A stretch of DNA of 64,000 bases from Leucaena leucocephala (lineage: Eukaryota > Streptophyta > Magnoliopsida > Fabales > Fabaceae). The stretch spans positions 5,309,001-5,373,000 of the forward strand of contig CM073535.1 in the NCBI GenBank assembly GCA_037074615.1, written 5' to 3'. The position numbers were made by a program, and so were the translations under genes. A model generated the notes under the pieces. It saw only the letters and a list, made by a program, of their open reading frames with translations. It was not told where the DNA came from and searched no databases. This document shows, in pieces, positions 1 to 12,700 of the stretch (position 1 is its first letter; every line of letters starts with the position of its first letter).

Positions 1-417
1 GTTTCCTGTAGTTCAATTCCATGAAATTGATTATATAATGTAGACATGTAGTGAGTGAACCTTGGATTATTCTTTTGTGATGTACTGTGTAGTTATGAAA
101 CTCTTTGTTCGTGTTTTTAATCATGGGTTATTACTGTTTCAGATTTATGGAGAATGTCACTCTAAATATGGACAAGCGTTAATATTGTTATTTGCTATTA
201 ATTAATAACTAGTGTGGGTCTTGTACACTCTCATGTAATATGAAAACTGAGCCGCAATGTTCCTGTTTTATGAGTAGTGCTACTTGTTACGTTTTTTTAT
301 TTTATATATAGATGTATAATGTGTGGTGTATATTCCCGTCTTTTTTTTAATTACAATTTTGGCTGCATGGTTGAGCGCTCAAATCATTAAATTGGTATGA
401 TTTTTTATTTACCATAG
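1..417 (+). other. Intron of eIF4A (5' part outside window)
   Basis: No coding match was seen. The stretch is T-rich and ends in a 3' splice site (ACCATAG) directly before the Q-motif exon. I read it as the downstream part of an eIF4A intron. Confidence 0.7.
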
Positions 418-1958
418 GATTTGAGAAGCCCTCGGCTATACAGCAAAGGGGAATAGTTCCCTTCATCAAGGGACTTGATGTTATTCAGCAGGCTCAGTCA
501 GGAACTGGAAAGACAGCAACTTTCTGCTCTGGGGTTTTGCAGCAGCTTGACTATAGTTTGATGGAATGCCAGGCCTTGGTATTAGCACCAACTCGAGAAC
601 TTGCTCAGCAGATTGAGAAGGTTATGCGAGCACTTGGAGACTATCTTGGTGTGAAGGTTCATGCATGTGTGGGAGGAACTAGTGTTCGTGAAGACCAACG
701 CATTCTATCTAGTGGTGTTCATGTTGTTGTTGGTACCCCTGGTCGTGTATTTGACATGCTGCGCAGGCAGTCACTTCGGCCAGAGTACATCAAGATGTTT
801 GTCTTGGATGAGGCAGATGAAATGCTTTCTCGAGGTTTTAAAGATCAGGTATTTTTATAATCTTATTTTCTTTTTCACTTGCGTATGCAAGTGATTTATT
901 TTTGTCATGTTTGATTTTTGTGTATTTGTAAATATGTGGACGTGTCTCTGCATATTTTTGCATATCTATATGCAAATTAATATAGTTTCATTCTTAGAAA
1001 CCTTGCAAAAACGCTTGACTCAATAAAAAGTGACTCCTTTGGTACTTTATAGGCCCTTAAAGTAAGTTTAGGTGGGTGTTAAATTAGTTTTGTTTATCTT
1101 GGACTAATTCCAGTTTAAGATTTCTATGAGCTATGAATTCTTCCTCAGAATATCTTTCTTCTATTTATTTGAAACTTCTTTTGCTAGATATATTTACATT
1201 ACCTTGAAGATTATACATGCTCTTGCTAGTCATGGTTGCTTTGGTACTTCTGCTGGAATTTTCGTAGTTAGAACTCCCATTTATTTTTATAACTGCTCTA
1301 ACCTTGGTGTTGTTGTTATCAGATCTATGATATCTTCCAGCTACTTCCATCCCAGATTCAGGTGGGAGTTTTTTCGGCTACGATGCCTCCTGAGGCTCTT
1401 GAGATCACTAGGAAGTTTATGAACAAGCCTGTTAGAATTCTTGTGAAGCGTGATGAGCTAACTTTGGAGGGTATAAAACAGTTTCATGTCAATGTTGAGA
1501 GAGAGGAATGGAAGCTAGACACACTCTGTGATCTTTATGAAACATTGGCCATCACTCAGAGTGTCATTTTTGTGAACACCAGAAGGAAGGTTGATTGGCT
1601 TACTGATCAGATGCGAAGCCGGGACCACACAGTTTCAGCAACCCATGGAGACATGGACCAGAATACCAGAGATATTATTATGCGCGAATTCCGTTCTGGA
1701 TCTTCTCGTGTTTTAATAACAACTGATCTCTTGGCTCGTGGTATCGATGTCCAGCAAGTGTCACTAGTTATTAATTATGATCTTCCTACTCAGCCTGAGA
1801 ACTATCTCCACCGTATTGGCCGTAGTGGGAGGTTTGGAAGGAAAGGTGTTGCAATCAATTTTGTGACAAGAGACGATGAAAGAATGCTGTTTGACATCCA
1901 GAGATTTTATAATGTGGTAATTGAGGAGCTGCCATCTAATGTTGCTGAACTCCTATAA
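418..1958 (+). CDS. eIF4A: Eukaryotic initiation factor 4A (DEAD-box RNA helicase), 5' end outside window
   Basis: ATP-dependent RNA helicase of the eIF4F complex, which unwinds 5'UTR structure for cytoplasmic cap-dependent translation. Two coding exons are visible: 418-848 (after an AG at 416-417, codon split) and 1323-1958, separated by a GT-AG intron. They encode about 355 residues, against roughly 410 for the family, so about 58 N-terminal residues lie upstream of base 1. Motifs in order: the Q-motif region (GFEKPSAIQQRGI), Walker A (AQSGTGKT), PTRELAQQ, TPGR, DEAD (VLDEADEM), SAT (GVFSATMP), VIFVNTRRK, ARGID and HRIGRSGRFGRKG. The protein ends in the typical EELPSNVAELL followed by TAA at 1956-1958. 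All helicase motifs are intact, so it is probably functional. The near-identity to plant eIF4A over every motif leaves little room for another DEAD-box family. Confidence 0.97.
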
Positions 1959-3750
1959 TGAGATTTTGCCTTCCATCATTAATAGAGGAAAGTTGGATTC
2001 TCTTTGGTAAGTATTATGTAATGCCTTTTTTTTCTCCTTGCCAATTTTGTTAGATCTCCAATTTTGAGGATTAAACCTCGTTTAATAGGCGTAGTTATTT
2101 GATTTAAATTGTCTGTTGTCTAAGTGATAAGACATTACTTGCACTGTGGAATCCCTTAGTTGCAGCAATGCGGTATATGGCCACTGTTATACATTTCTTG
2201 CAGCCAATTTTCTAATATTAATTTTAAATTTAAATTACATTTACCGATACGTCCATTGAGTCAATTTAAGATATTATCCTCTTGAAAAGCATCCTTAACA
2301 TTTGCATATCACGTGGTGCAAAAATATGATATGAGCGTATTTTGATGTTACATTAAAAATTGATGAAAGCTAATTGCTTTCACTAAAGTGTTCCTATATT
2401 TATTTTTTTTATACAAAAAATTTAAATATGTTTAGTATCAATTTCTTATTAAGATTATGATATAACTTTAAAGTTTAGAGAATATTTATAAAGAATTTAT
2501 GAGATTGTCTACTAAAATAACTTTTATTAGCCGGATTTAAAAGATCAATTGAGTCTAACCAAGATTATCATATAGTATATTCTTGGATATCTAACCACAG
2601 TATAAAAGGGCAAACATTTATTCCTTTTGGCGAAGGACGCGTTTATTCTTCAAATGCAAATGAAAGTTAGAAATTCTTATATATATACTGATCATCAAGG
2701 AGAATAGGAGATCTCAAACCAAGAAATCAACTGCATATTATAAGCATCAATCAAACGACAAAGATAATTAAATCATGTAAAATTTAAATCTAGTTGGGGG
2801 TAATTCAACGAAGATCTAGACGCGTGACGTCAAGTTTTTCACTCGTTGGGGGTTAAAAGTTAAGTAGACGGTAATTTCTGTTATTAGAAAGATACCCATA
2901 TCTAAAACAATTATAATGAAATTTGACTTTCTATCAAAAGCATGATTACCTTATACTTTCTTTAATTTTTAAATATAAGAGTTAATAAATAGATTTATTA
3001 TAATTTTAAATATAAAATTTTATTCTATTTTATCTCTTAAATTTATAATATTTTTTTTAAAATTTTTGTTATTAATTATATTTATTAAGATATTATCGTT
3101 TAAAAAATTAATTTTCTCTACAAATAATTATAATGGGTAAATTAGTATATATTTTTTATAATTAATTAATTAAATTAATTTTTAATTAATAATCTAATTT
3201 ATATATTTGGGACCCCGGAAGAGGCAGGAATGAAACGAGTGGGAAGGGAAGACAGAGTTGAGGTCGTGTCCTTGAGCTTAGACGTTAAGAAATGGCATGC
3301 AGGATTACGTGTCCAGGCGAAGCAGAGGCGGTGCCCCCAGATCTCTCCTGTCATCCCAAAGAATCTTCCAACGGTCTCATTCTGCACAGTTCCTTCACTC
3401 GCCCCACTTGTTTCCTTCTAATCAAACCCAAAGCTATGTTCCTAAAGCAGTTAGCTTCACCTGATCACTATTCCATTCCCATTTATTTATTCCTTTATTC
3501 CTTCTAATCTCACGCTCCTCCCGCATATTCTTGCCAATTACGCCATCTCTCCCCTTTCCCCTCCCTGCTTTGATTTGATTTCTCCTCCAAATTCCAAGTA
3601 CAATTCCCCTCCTCCTCAATATCTCTCCCTTCCTATTTTCTTCATGAAAGTTTCATTCTCAATATCAAGCTAATCATAAGGAATATCATCAGATATTTTA
3701 TTTTATTTTATTTCCTGTGTTGTCCTGTAGGGCCTTGGTTTCTCTACTCC
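1959..3750. other. eIF4A 3'UTR, intergenic spacer, and DGAT1 promoter and leader
   Basis: The first ~200 bases follow the eIF4A stop and include a GTAAGT at about 2009 that could start a 3'UTR intron. 2200-3190 is AT-rich with no coding signal. A TATATA lies near 3200. The stretch 3400-3640 is strongly CT-rich, as plant 5'UTRs often are, and leads to the DGAT1 ATG at 3751. Short open frames in 3199-3619 on both strands show no family similarity. Transcription start sites cannot be fixed from sequence alone. Confidence 0.5.
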
Positions 3751-6700
3751 ATGGCGGTTTCTCAAGTGCATGAAAGTGTAGGCACCACCGCCGTTACAAC
3801 TTCTACTTCTGCCTCTGTTCACTGCGATTTGGATCTCAACCTTGCTTCTCTTCGTCGGAGGCCACTGTCTGGGTCCTCTGTTCTGCCTGAGGCTTCTGAA
3901 TTCGGGACTTCTGCTGAAGATGTTGACAGAGATTCTGGCTCCAATTGTTCCAATGCCCGCGCCGAAGATGGGAATCAGAAGTTGGAAGGTCCCAATGTGA
4001 CCAACCAGAAGATTCCGGAACAGTTCCCCGATGTTTCCGCCCTCAAGTATGCTTATCGTCCTTCGGTTCCTGCTCATCGCAGGATCAAGGAAAGCCCTCT
4101 CAGCTCCGACAAAATTTTCAGACAGGTTGTAGGGGTGAAATTCTTTTCACCTTAACGAATTGGCTCGGCTGAACTTTGCTAATTAATCTACGAATTGCAG
4201 AGTCACGCGGGCCTTTTCAACCTCTGTATTGTAGTGCTTGTTGCGGTGAACAGTCGGCTCATCATTGAGAATTTAATGAAGGTTTGCCTCTTCCATTTAT
4301 TCCTTCTATTCAATTCATTCTGAGCGATTTATATTTCCCGTTCTGCTTATGTCTGTTTGAATTTTGACAGCTTACTTTATTCTTGCTTATTTATTTTCGT
4401 ATTTCAGTACGGTTGGTTGATTAAGTATGACTTTTGGTTTAGTTCAAAATCATTGAGAGACTGGCCCCTCTTCATGTGTGGGTAATGCCTTCGATTAATT
4501 CCTTGATGAGTAAACTCTGCATTTTAGGACTTTTGAGAATCCTTGTTTGGATTTGTTATTTGATGTTATGGACCTTTAACAGCGCTTCCTTTTCAGCCTT
4601 TCCCTTGCGGTATTTCCTCTTGCTGCATATGTAGTGGACAAATTGGCGCAAAAGAAGTATATGCCTGAACCAGTAAGTGATTTTTTTTCAAGCTTTTTTT
4701 TTTTTAAATTATTAGAAGTGATTTCGCTGTCCTAAATCTTTTTTGTCCGTTTGAACCGACAAATGTTTTATGGTTTATTAGTTTTCGGAAACACAACTTT
4801 TTAACTTGCGTATTTCCGGAATATCTCAGGTTGTTGCTTTACTACATGTAACCATTACGTCAGCTGCACTGTTATATCCGATTTTAGTAATCCTCAGGTT
4901 GGTATGATTCTTCCCTGGAGACTAAAATTCATTTGGACGTTCATATTTACCCTCATTTTATGTTACTGGTAAGACCATTTGATGCCCATCTGGGAAGATT
5001 TTGCTTCTAAGGTATGAGTTCTAGTTGCTCAAGGTGTTACAAATAAAGAACTCTGCCATAATCTAGTATGAGTTTCTAGTCTAAGTCCTTTTCATGGGCT
5101 ATGTGGATGGTGCACTTACCTTGTCAGTCTGATGCATTTAGGATTTTACTCTTGGGAGAATTGAATCATGCTTTATAGATACTCTCCTCTGACCACCTCG
5201 ACCAACAGTGTCGGTGGAAGTGAATTTGTTTTATTGATGAATGAAATAACTAATCTGATGGGAATACCTGGCCATTTCCAAGATAGGGATTGTGTGAAGA
5301 TGTTTTAATGATCTGTGGTCGTTCTTTGCAGGTGTGATTCTGCTTTTTTATCAGGTGTTGCATTGATGCTTTTGGCTTGCATCGTGTGGTTAAAACTGGT
5401 GTCTTATGCTCACACCAACTATGATATGAGAGCACTTGACAGATCAATTGAAAAGGTTACCTACTTCCCCTTCCATTCTTTCTTACAGCACGCTAATATT
5501 ATGCAATAATTTCGTCTGATAATGATAAATTACTGCTTTTTGAAGCCCCCTTCAATCATTGTACTCAATATTCTTCGGTGTTACAGGGAGAAGCACTACC
5601 CGATACTTTGAATATAGAGTGCCAACCCAATGTGAGCTTGAAGAGCTTGGCATACTTCATGGTTGCTCCTACATTATGTTACCAGGTGGTGGCACTTCTA
5701 AGCAATTTATCTATTTATTTTTTAATGCAAAATGTTCCGCATTCCTAAGTATTGTGCATCCTAATGGATGAAAGGCTGATATATAATTTATTTAAAGCTA
5801 CCAAATTTTTGTCTGGAATGTTGTGTTAGAGTTGATGCCCGAAGTAATACACCAAGGATCTATAATCTTGTCCCTGTAAATTAGATGATGGTTTTTAGTG
5901 TAAACTGAGAGGCATCTCCCATCTATCCATTTTATGGGGGTCTATGAAAAGGCTAATCTTTGGTCGCACTGCAAGGTCATGTGGTCCTGGTCCCAAGGAA
6001 TCTTTGTAGGGCTCAAACCTAGATTGTTTTAGTTGCTGCATTAGTAATTACCTAGCTGGAATTTACTGAAAGCCTCTTTCTTATCTTCAATGAATGCTCC
6101 CTTGGAGAAGTACTTTCAGTGCTTCTCCTATATTTTATTTCCATGACCAATTTTAACCATTTAACCCTTGTTCTTATTTTGACATGCCTTCAAAAAGCTG
6201 GATAGTTTTTATCATCAGTCATTGTGCTAGGAATTTGATAGAAGGGCTTTAAGATTCAAACTCGAGCCCTCCATTCATATAAAACTCTGCTCACTTCCTC
6301 ATTGCATTCGATTATTTTCAAGCATATATGCTGTTGGTTACGTATCCCTCAATCATTACTTTGATTTTCTGGTGCTCTCCATAAACTATGGATTTTATTT
6401 TCGCACCGTTATTTTATGGTTTGGTCATACATGAGAACTGCAGTTTGTGTGATGTTGATTATTTATCAACAAAAAAAAGAATGGAACTGTAATATATTTT
6501 CTTGTAGCATTGAATTGCAGTCTTCATTACAGTAGGTCATTGCCATTTATTTTGAGATTCATCTGAATTCTAAGGAGTAACATGTACAATCTACTTGAGC
6601 TGCTTGTTCCTATCTAAATGTTGGTATAATTTGTTTGAATTTGTCTAAATAATTTTTCCCCGAGTATAATTCTGAATCTCCGTCACTAACTTGTTCGATG

Positions 6701-9700
6701 CATTCTCTTTTTTGTCAACTTGATGCATTACTGATACAGCCAAGCTATCCTTGCACACCGTATGTTCGAAAAGGTTGGGTGTGTCGCCAACTTTTTAAGC
6801 TGATAATATTTACTGGAGTTATGGGATTTATAATTGAACAAGTAAGCAGCGGTTAATCATGTGTTAAATGTTCTTGTATACCTCTTATATTTTCCTCAAA
6901 TTTTCTTTTTTGTACATTTTCATATATTCTGATATCTATTTGATAAACTAATTTTGCAGTATATTAATCCTATTGTCCAAAATTCAGAACATCCTTTGAA
7001 GGGAAACCTCCTATATGCCCTTGAAAGAGTTCTTAAGCTTTCTGTTCCAAATTTATATGTGTGGCTCTGCATGTTCTACTGCTTCTTTCACCTTTGGTAT
7101 GTATTACGTCCTTCATCTTCTTTCAGCTTATCACAGCTTTGATGTTTTAGATATATTTTGGGATGGTCTATATTTAGAGGCACTATTAAATGTAGGCTAA
7201 ATATACTTGCCGAGCTTCTTCGGTTTGGTGATCGTGAATTTTATAAAGACTGGTGGAATGCAAAAACTGTTGAAGAGGTAGTTGTTTGTCCTGGCCATAT
7301 TTCTGGCTTGTTTATTTACAAGATTTTCTTGAATCGAATTTCTGACCTTTTTGTCCTTGTTGGTTGCGCTCATGCTGCTGATGTCGTCAGTACTGGAGAA
7401 TGTGGAACATGGTATGTCTACCTGTTCAGACTTTATTTTGGTGACGGAGTTGGATGAGTTGATTTTTCATTTTCGCTTGGGTCACTTGCTTTGATTCTCA
7501 TCTTTCTGTTCGGTTCCATTTCTATAAGGTTTTCATGCAAATTTTTGGAAATCATTGTTTGAATTTTGTGTACTTTCATGGCAGTTCCTAGTGTACATGG
7601 TGGTCTTTAGGAGACACATGTTAATGTTATGTTGCTAGTGTAAACATAGTGGTCCTTGAATGTATTAATTTATCAATTAGTCATTAAAAAAATGCTATGT
7701 TGCTTTATAAGTTGGCAGAAGTATGAAAATTCTACTTTGTAATTGAAGTTTTAAATCTTTCATATACCTGTAAGACTCCAACGGAGAAAATATACAGTAT
7801 ACACTATATATGAACAGATTCTATGGTATGCAACCAACTACAATGCAAGTGTTTTAATATGAATTTCATATAACTTCTACTACAGTAAACCAGAATAATA
7901 TATGATGCTTGCCTTTTAGGTAGTTTGGAGCATCCAAATAGATGTCTGCAATATGTATGGTTGGCTTAAGTTTTAGTACGTCCCTAACAAATAATTCTAG
8001 AACTTTATTTAAGAATATATGTTCAGTTTACAAGTATTGTTTTAATCCATAACGATATAACTGAGTTGATTATTTCCCATTGCAGCCTGTGCACAAATGG
8101 ATGGTCCGCCACTTATATTTTCCATGCTTAAGGAATGGTATACCCAAGGTACTTTGAGCAATCAAGAATCTCCGTCTCACATTACCTTGCGAGCAATCAA
8201 GAATCTCAGTTTAGAAGTTCATTTTTGTTGGTTGATATTTGGATTTTTGTTAAACAATGGAATGTTTTCTGAGTTCTAGATTACCTTGTAATTTCTTATT
8301 TCATTATTCTGTACAGGGTGTTGCTATTCTAATCGCCTTCCTGGTATCAGCTGTGTTCCATGAGGTGTGTGGTTCATCCTCTATCAACCTGTTTCCCCCT
8401 TATTACATTATAAAGTAGGTTGGCTGTGTGAGGACTTTATAGAAAAGTTGGATGGAGCTTGTTTAACTTCATCCCAGGTGTTTTCTCCGATCCATTTCCT
8501 TTGACAGGGTTTGGTGGAGAGGATTAAAAAGTTAAAACTATTAAGTTGCGAGTCAAAGGTCGCCAATGACTTTAGCCTGTTAGGCATCATCATAGAACTA
8601 TCTGTGAATATCAAAGGGCCTTAAGAACTAAGCCAAGACTAGGCAAAACCCCACATTGCTTGGCTGGTGACACGTCATATAGGTGTTAAATCTGTCCCAT
8701 ATGGATTCTGACATGTCGATCTGTTATCTTCACAAATTTTTACGTATTATAGTTTTACAATTTTGGGTTTAGAATACCAAAAAAAAAAAGATATTTGAGA
8801 AGAGGTGAAAGGGATCTGGCAAAATGTAGTATCGGGTGGACCGATATCCTGGGGCTATGCCCTAGCTTTAGTAGGGGAGTGCTGAATATACCTAAACTTT
8901 TTTGTACCAAAAAAAAATATTAGCGTAAACATTTTCTTAATTTGACTCATTTTCGTGCACTTTTTGTGGTCATATATTTCATGAAGCTTACCACTAGTCA
9001 ATTTGGTCCTTATCAATTGAAGTACATACCCGAATCTGATTAACTTGATATTTTTACTTTTCAAAGACGGCTGACTTTAACTTTATTCATGCTTCCTGTT
9101 TCATCTGAGTGCAGCTGTGCATCGCTGTTCCTTGCCACATCTTTAAGTTATGGGCCTTTATTGGAATTATGTTTCAGGTATAAAATCATTCTTTTTATAG
9201 ATTTAGAGAGGAAAAAATACTAGTATTTTATTGATATTCAGAAGGGATATATATATACACAATAGAAAATTATAGATAACCCTAGATAGTAATAAAATAA
9301 TATCATATCTTATATAAAAATTATAGGATATTTATAATCTCCTAATATCTTTACTGATAGGTATCATAGCTAGCTTTTGGGGATGGGCTCTCTAAGGGTT
9401 TGGATACCTATCAATGGTATCAGAGCCAGGTGTCGACAAAACGGAAAGGGCTACCTACGGAGGGGCTGACCGGCGATCGCCGAACCGGCCAAGGGACGAG
9501 TGAAGCGTCGTAGTGTAGAGCCGCCGGGACGTCGACTTTCTAGGGAGGGTGTATTGATAAGGACCTTGTATGAGCAAAGTCTCACATCGAGTAGTATGGG
9601 CTGCTTGATGGGGTATTTAAGCTCTTGGCTCTCCCTCCCTAAGAGCTAACTTTTGGGGATGGGCTTTCCAAGGGTATGGATACCTATCAATGGTATGAGA

Positions 9701-12700
9701 GCCGGGTGTAGACCAAACGGAAAGGGCTACCTGTGGAGGGGCTGACCGGCGATCGCCGATCTGGCCAAGGGCCGAGTGAAGCGTCGTAGTGTGGAGCCGC
9801 CGGGACGTCGGCTTTACGGGAAGGGTGTATTCATAGGGACCTTGTATGAGCAAAGTCCCACATCGAGTAGTATGGGCTGCTTGATGGGGTATTTAAGCTC
9901 TTAACTCTCCCTCCCTAACAGCTAGCTTTTGGGGATGGGCTCTCCAAGGGTTTGGATACCCATCAATGGTATCAGAGCCGGGTGTCGACCAAACGGAAAG
10001 GGCTACCTGCGGAGGGGTTGAGTAGCGATCGCCAATCCGGACAAGGGCCGAGTGAAGCGTCGTAGTGTGGAGTTGCCGGGACGTCGGCTTTACGGGAAGG
10101 GTGTATTCATAGGGACCTTGTATGAGTAAAGTCCCACATCAAGTAGTGTGGGCTGCTTGATGGGGTATTTAAGCTCTTGACTCTCCCTCCCTAACAGCTA
10201 GCTTTTGGGGATGGGCTCTCAAAGGGTTTGGATACTTATCAATGGTATCAGAAGCGGGTGTCGACCAAACGGAAAGGGCTACCTGCAGAGAGGCTGAACG
10301 GCGATCGGCGATCCGGACAAGGGCCTAGTGAAGCGTCGTAGTGTGGAGCCGCCGGGATGTTGGCTTTCCGGGGAGGTTGTATTGATAGGGAGCTTGTATG
10401 AGCAAAGTCCCACATCTAGTAGTATGGGCTGCTTGATGGGGTATTTAAACTCTTGACTCTCCCTCCCTAACAGCTAGCTTTTGGGGATGGGCTCTCCAAG
10501 GGTTTGGATACCCATCAATGGTATCAGAGTCGAGTGTCGATCAAACGGAAAGGGCTACCTGCGAAGGGGTTGAGCAGCGATCGCCAATCCGGACAAGGGC
10601 CTGGTGAAGCGTTGTAGTGTGGAGCCGCGGGGACGTGGGCTTTGCGGGGAGGGTGTATTGATAGGGACATTGTATGAGCAAAGTCCAACATCGAGTAGTA
10701 TGGACTGCTTGATGGGGTATTTAAGTTCTTGGCTCTCCCTCCTTAACAGCTAGCTTTTGGGGATGGACTCTCCAAGGGCTTTGATACCCATCAATGGTAT
10801 CAGAGCCGGGTGTCGACCAAACGGAAAGGGCTACCTGCGGAGGGGCTGACCGACGATCGTCGATCCGGGTAAGGGCCGAGTGAAATGTTGTAGTGTGGAG
10901 CCGCCGGGACGTCAGCTTTCCGGGGAGGGTGTATTCATAGAGACCTTGTATGAGCAAAGTCCCACATTAAGTAGTGTGAGCTGCTTGATAGGGTATTCAA
11001 GCTCTTGGCTCTCCCTCTCTAATAGCTAGCTTTTGGGGATAGGCTCTCCAAGGGCTTGGATACCTATCAATCGTATCAGAGCCGGGTTTCGACTAAAGGC
11101 AATAAGCTACCTGCGGAGGGGCTGACCGGCGATCGCCGATCCGGCCAATGGCCGAGTGAAGCGTTGTAGTGTAGAGCCACTGGGACGTCGGCTTTCTGGG
11201 AGGGTGTATTGATAGGGACATTGTATAAGGAAAGTCCCACATCGAGTAGTATAGGCTGCTTGATAGGGTATTTAAGCTCTTGGCTCTCCCTCCCTAACAG
11301 CTAGCTTTTGGGGATGGGCTCTCCAAGGACTTGGATACCTATCAATGGTGTCAGAGCCGACTGTCGACCAAACGGAAAGGGCTACCTGCGGAGGGTTGAC
11401 TGGAGATCGCCGATCCGGCTAAGGGCCGAGTGAAATGTCGTAGTGTGGAGCCGCCGGAACGTAGGCTTTCCGGGGTGGGTGTATTCATAGGGACCTTGTA
11501 TGAGCAAAGTCCCACATCAAGTAGTGTGGGCTGCTTGATGGGGTATTTAAGTTCTTGGTTCTCCCTCCTTAACAACTAGCTTTTGTGGATGGGCTCTCCA
11601 AGGGTTTGGATACCTATCAATGGTATCAGAGCCGGTTGTCGACCAAACGGAAAGGGCTACCTGCGGAGGGGTTGATTGGGGATCGCCGATCCTGCCAAGG
11701 GCCGAGTGCAACGTCGTAATGTGGAGCCGCCGGGACGTCGGTTTTCCAGGGCGGGTGTATTGATAGGGACCTTGTATGAGTAAAGTCCCACATCGAGTAG
11801 TATGGGTTGCTTGATGGGGTATTTAAGCTCTTGACTCTCCCTCCGTAACAGCTAGCTTTTGGGGATAGGCTCTCTAAGGGTTTGGATACCTATCAATGGT
11901 ATCAGAGCCTGGTGTCGACCAAATAGAAAGGGCTACCTGCGGAGGGACTGACCGGCGATCTCTTATCCGGCCAAGGGCCGAGTGAAGCATGGTAGTGTGG
12001 AGCCGCCGCGACGTCGGCTTTCCGGGGAGGGTGTATTGATAGGGACCTTGTATGAGTAAAGTCCCACATCGAGTAGTACGGGCTGCTTGATGGGGTATTT
12101 AAGCTCTTGGCTCTCCCTCCCTAACAGCTAGCTTTATGGGATAGGCTCTCCAAGGGTTTGGATACCTATCAATAGTATCAGAGCGGGGTTTCAACTAAAC
12201 GCAAAGGGCTACCTTCGGAGGGGCTGACCGGCGATCGCCGATCCGGCCAAGGGCTGAGTGTAGCGTCGTAGTGTGGAGTCGCCGGGACGTCGGCTTTCCG
12301 GGGAGGGTGTATTGATAGGGACGTTGTATAAGAAAAGTCCCACATCGAGTAGTATGGGCTGCTTGATGGGGTATTTAAGCTCTTGGCTCTCCCTCCCTAA
12401 CAGCTAGCTTTTGGGGATGGGCTTTTCAAGGGTTTGGATACCTATCAATGGTATCAGAGCCGGGTGTCGACCAAACGGAAAGGGCTACCTGCGGAGGGGC
12501 TGGCCGGTGATCGCCGATCCGGCCAAGGGCCGAGTGAAGCGTCATAGTGTGGAGCCGCCGGGACATCGGCTTTCTTGGGAGGGTGTATTGATAGGAGGGA
12601 CCTTGTATGAGCAAAGTCCCATATCGAGTAGTATGGGCTCCTTGATGGGGTATTTAAGCTCTTGGCTCTCCTTCCCTAACAGCTAGCGTTTGGGAATGGG

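Noticed and set aside
3199..3619. Several 60-70-codon frames before DGAT1
   Set aside because: Overlapping frames on both strands in a CT-rich leader, with no recognisable family.
9617..12686. Recurring 60-95-codon frames in the tandem array, mostly minus strand
   Set aside because: They recur because the DNA repeats. Frames break or shift in several units, the proteins resemble no family, and the LTR, primer-site and purine-tract layout explains the sequence.
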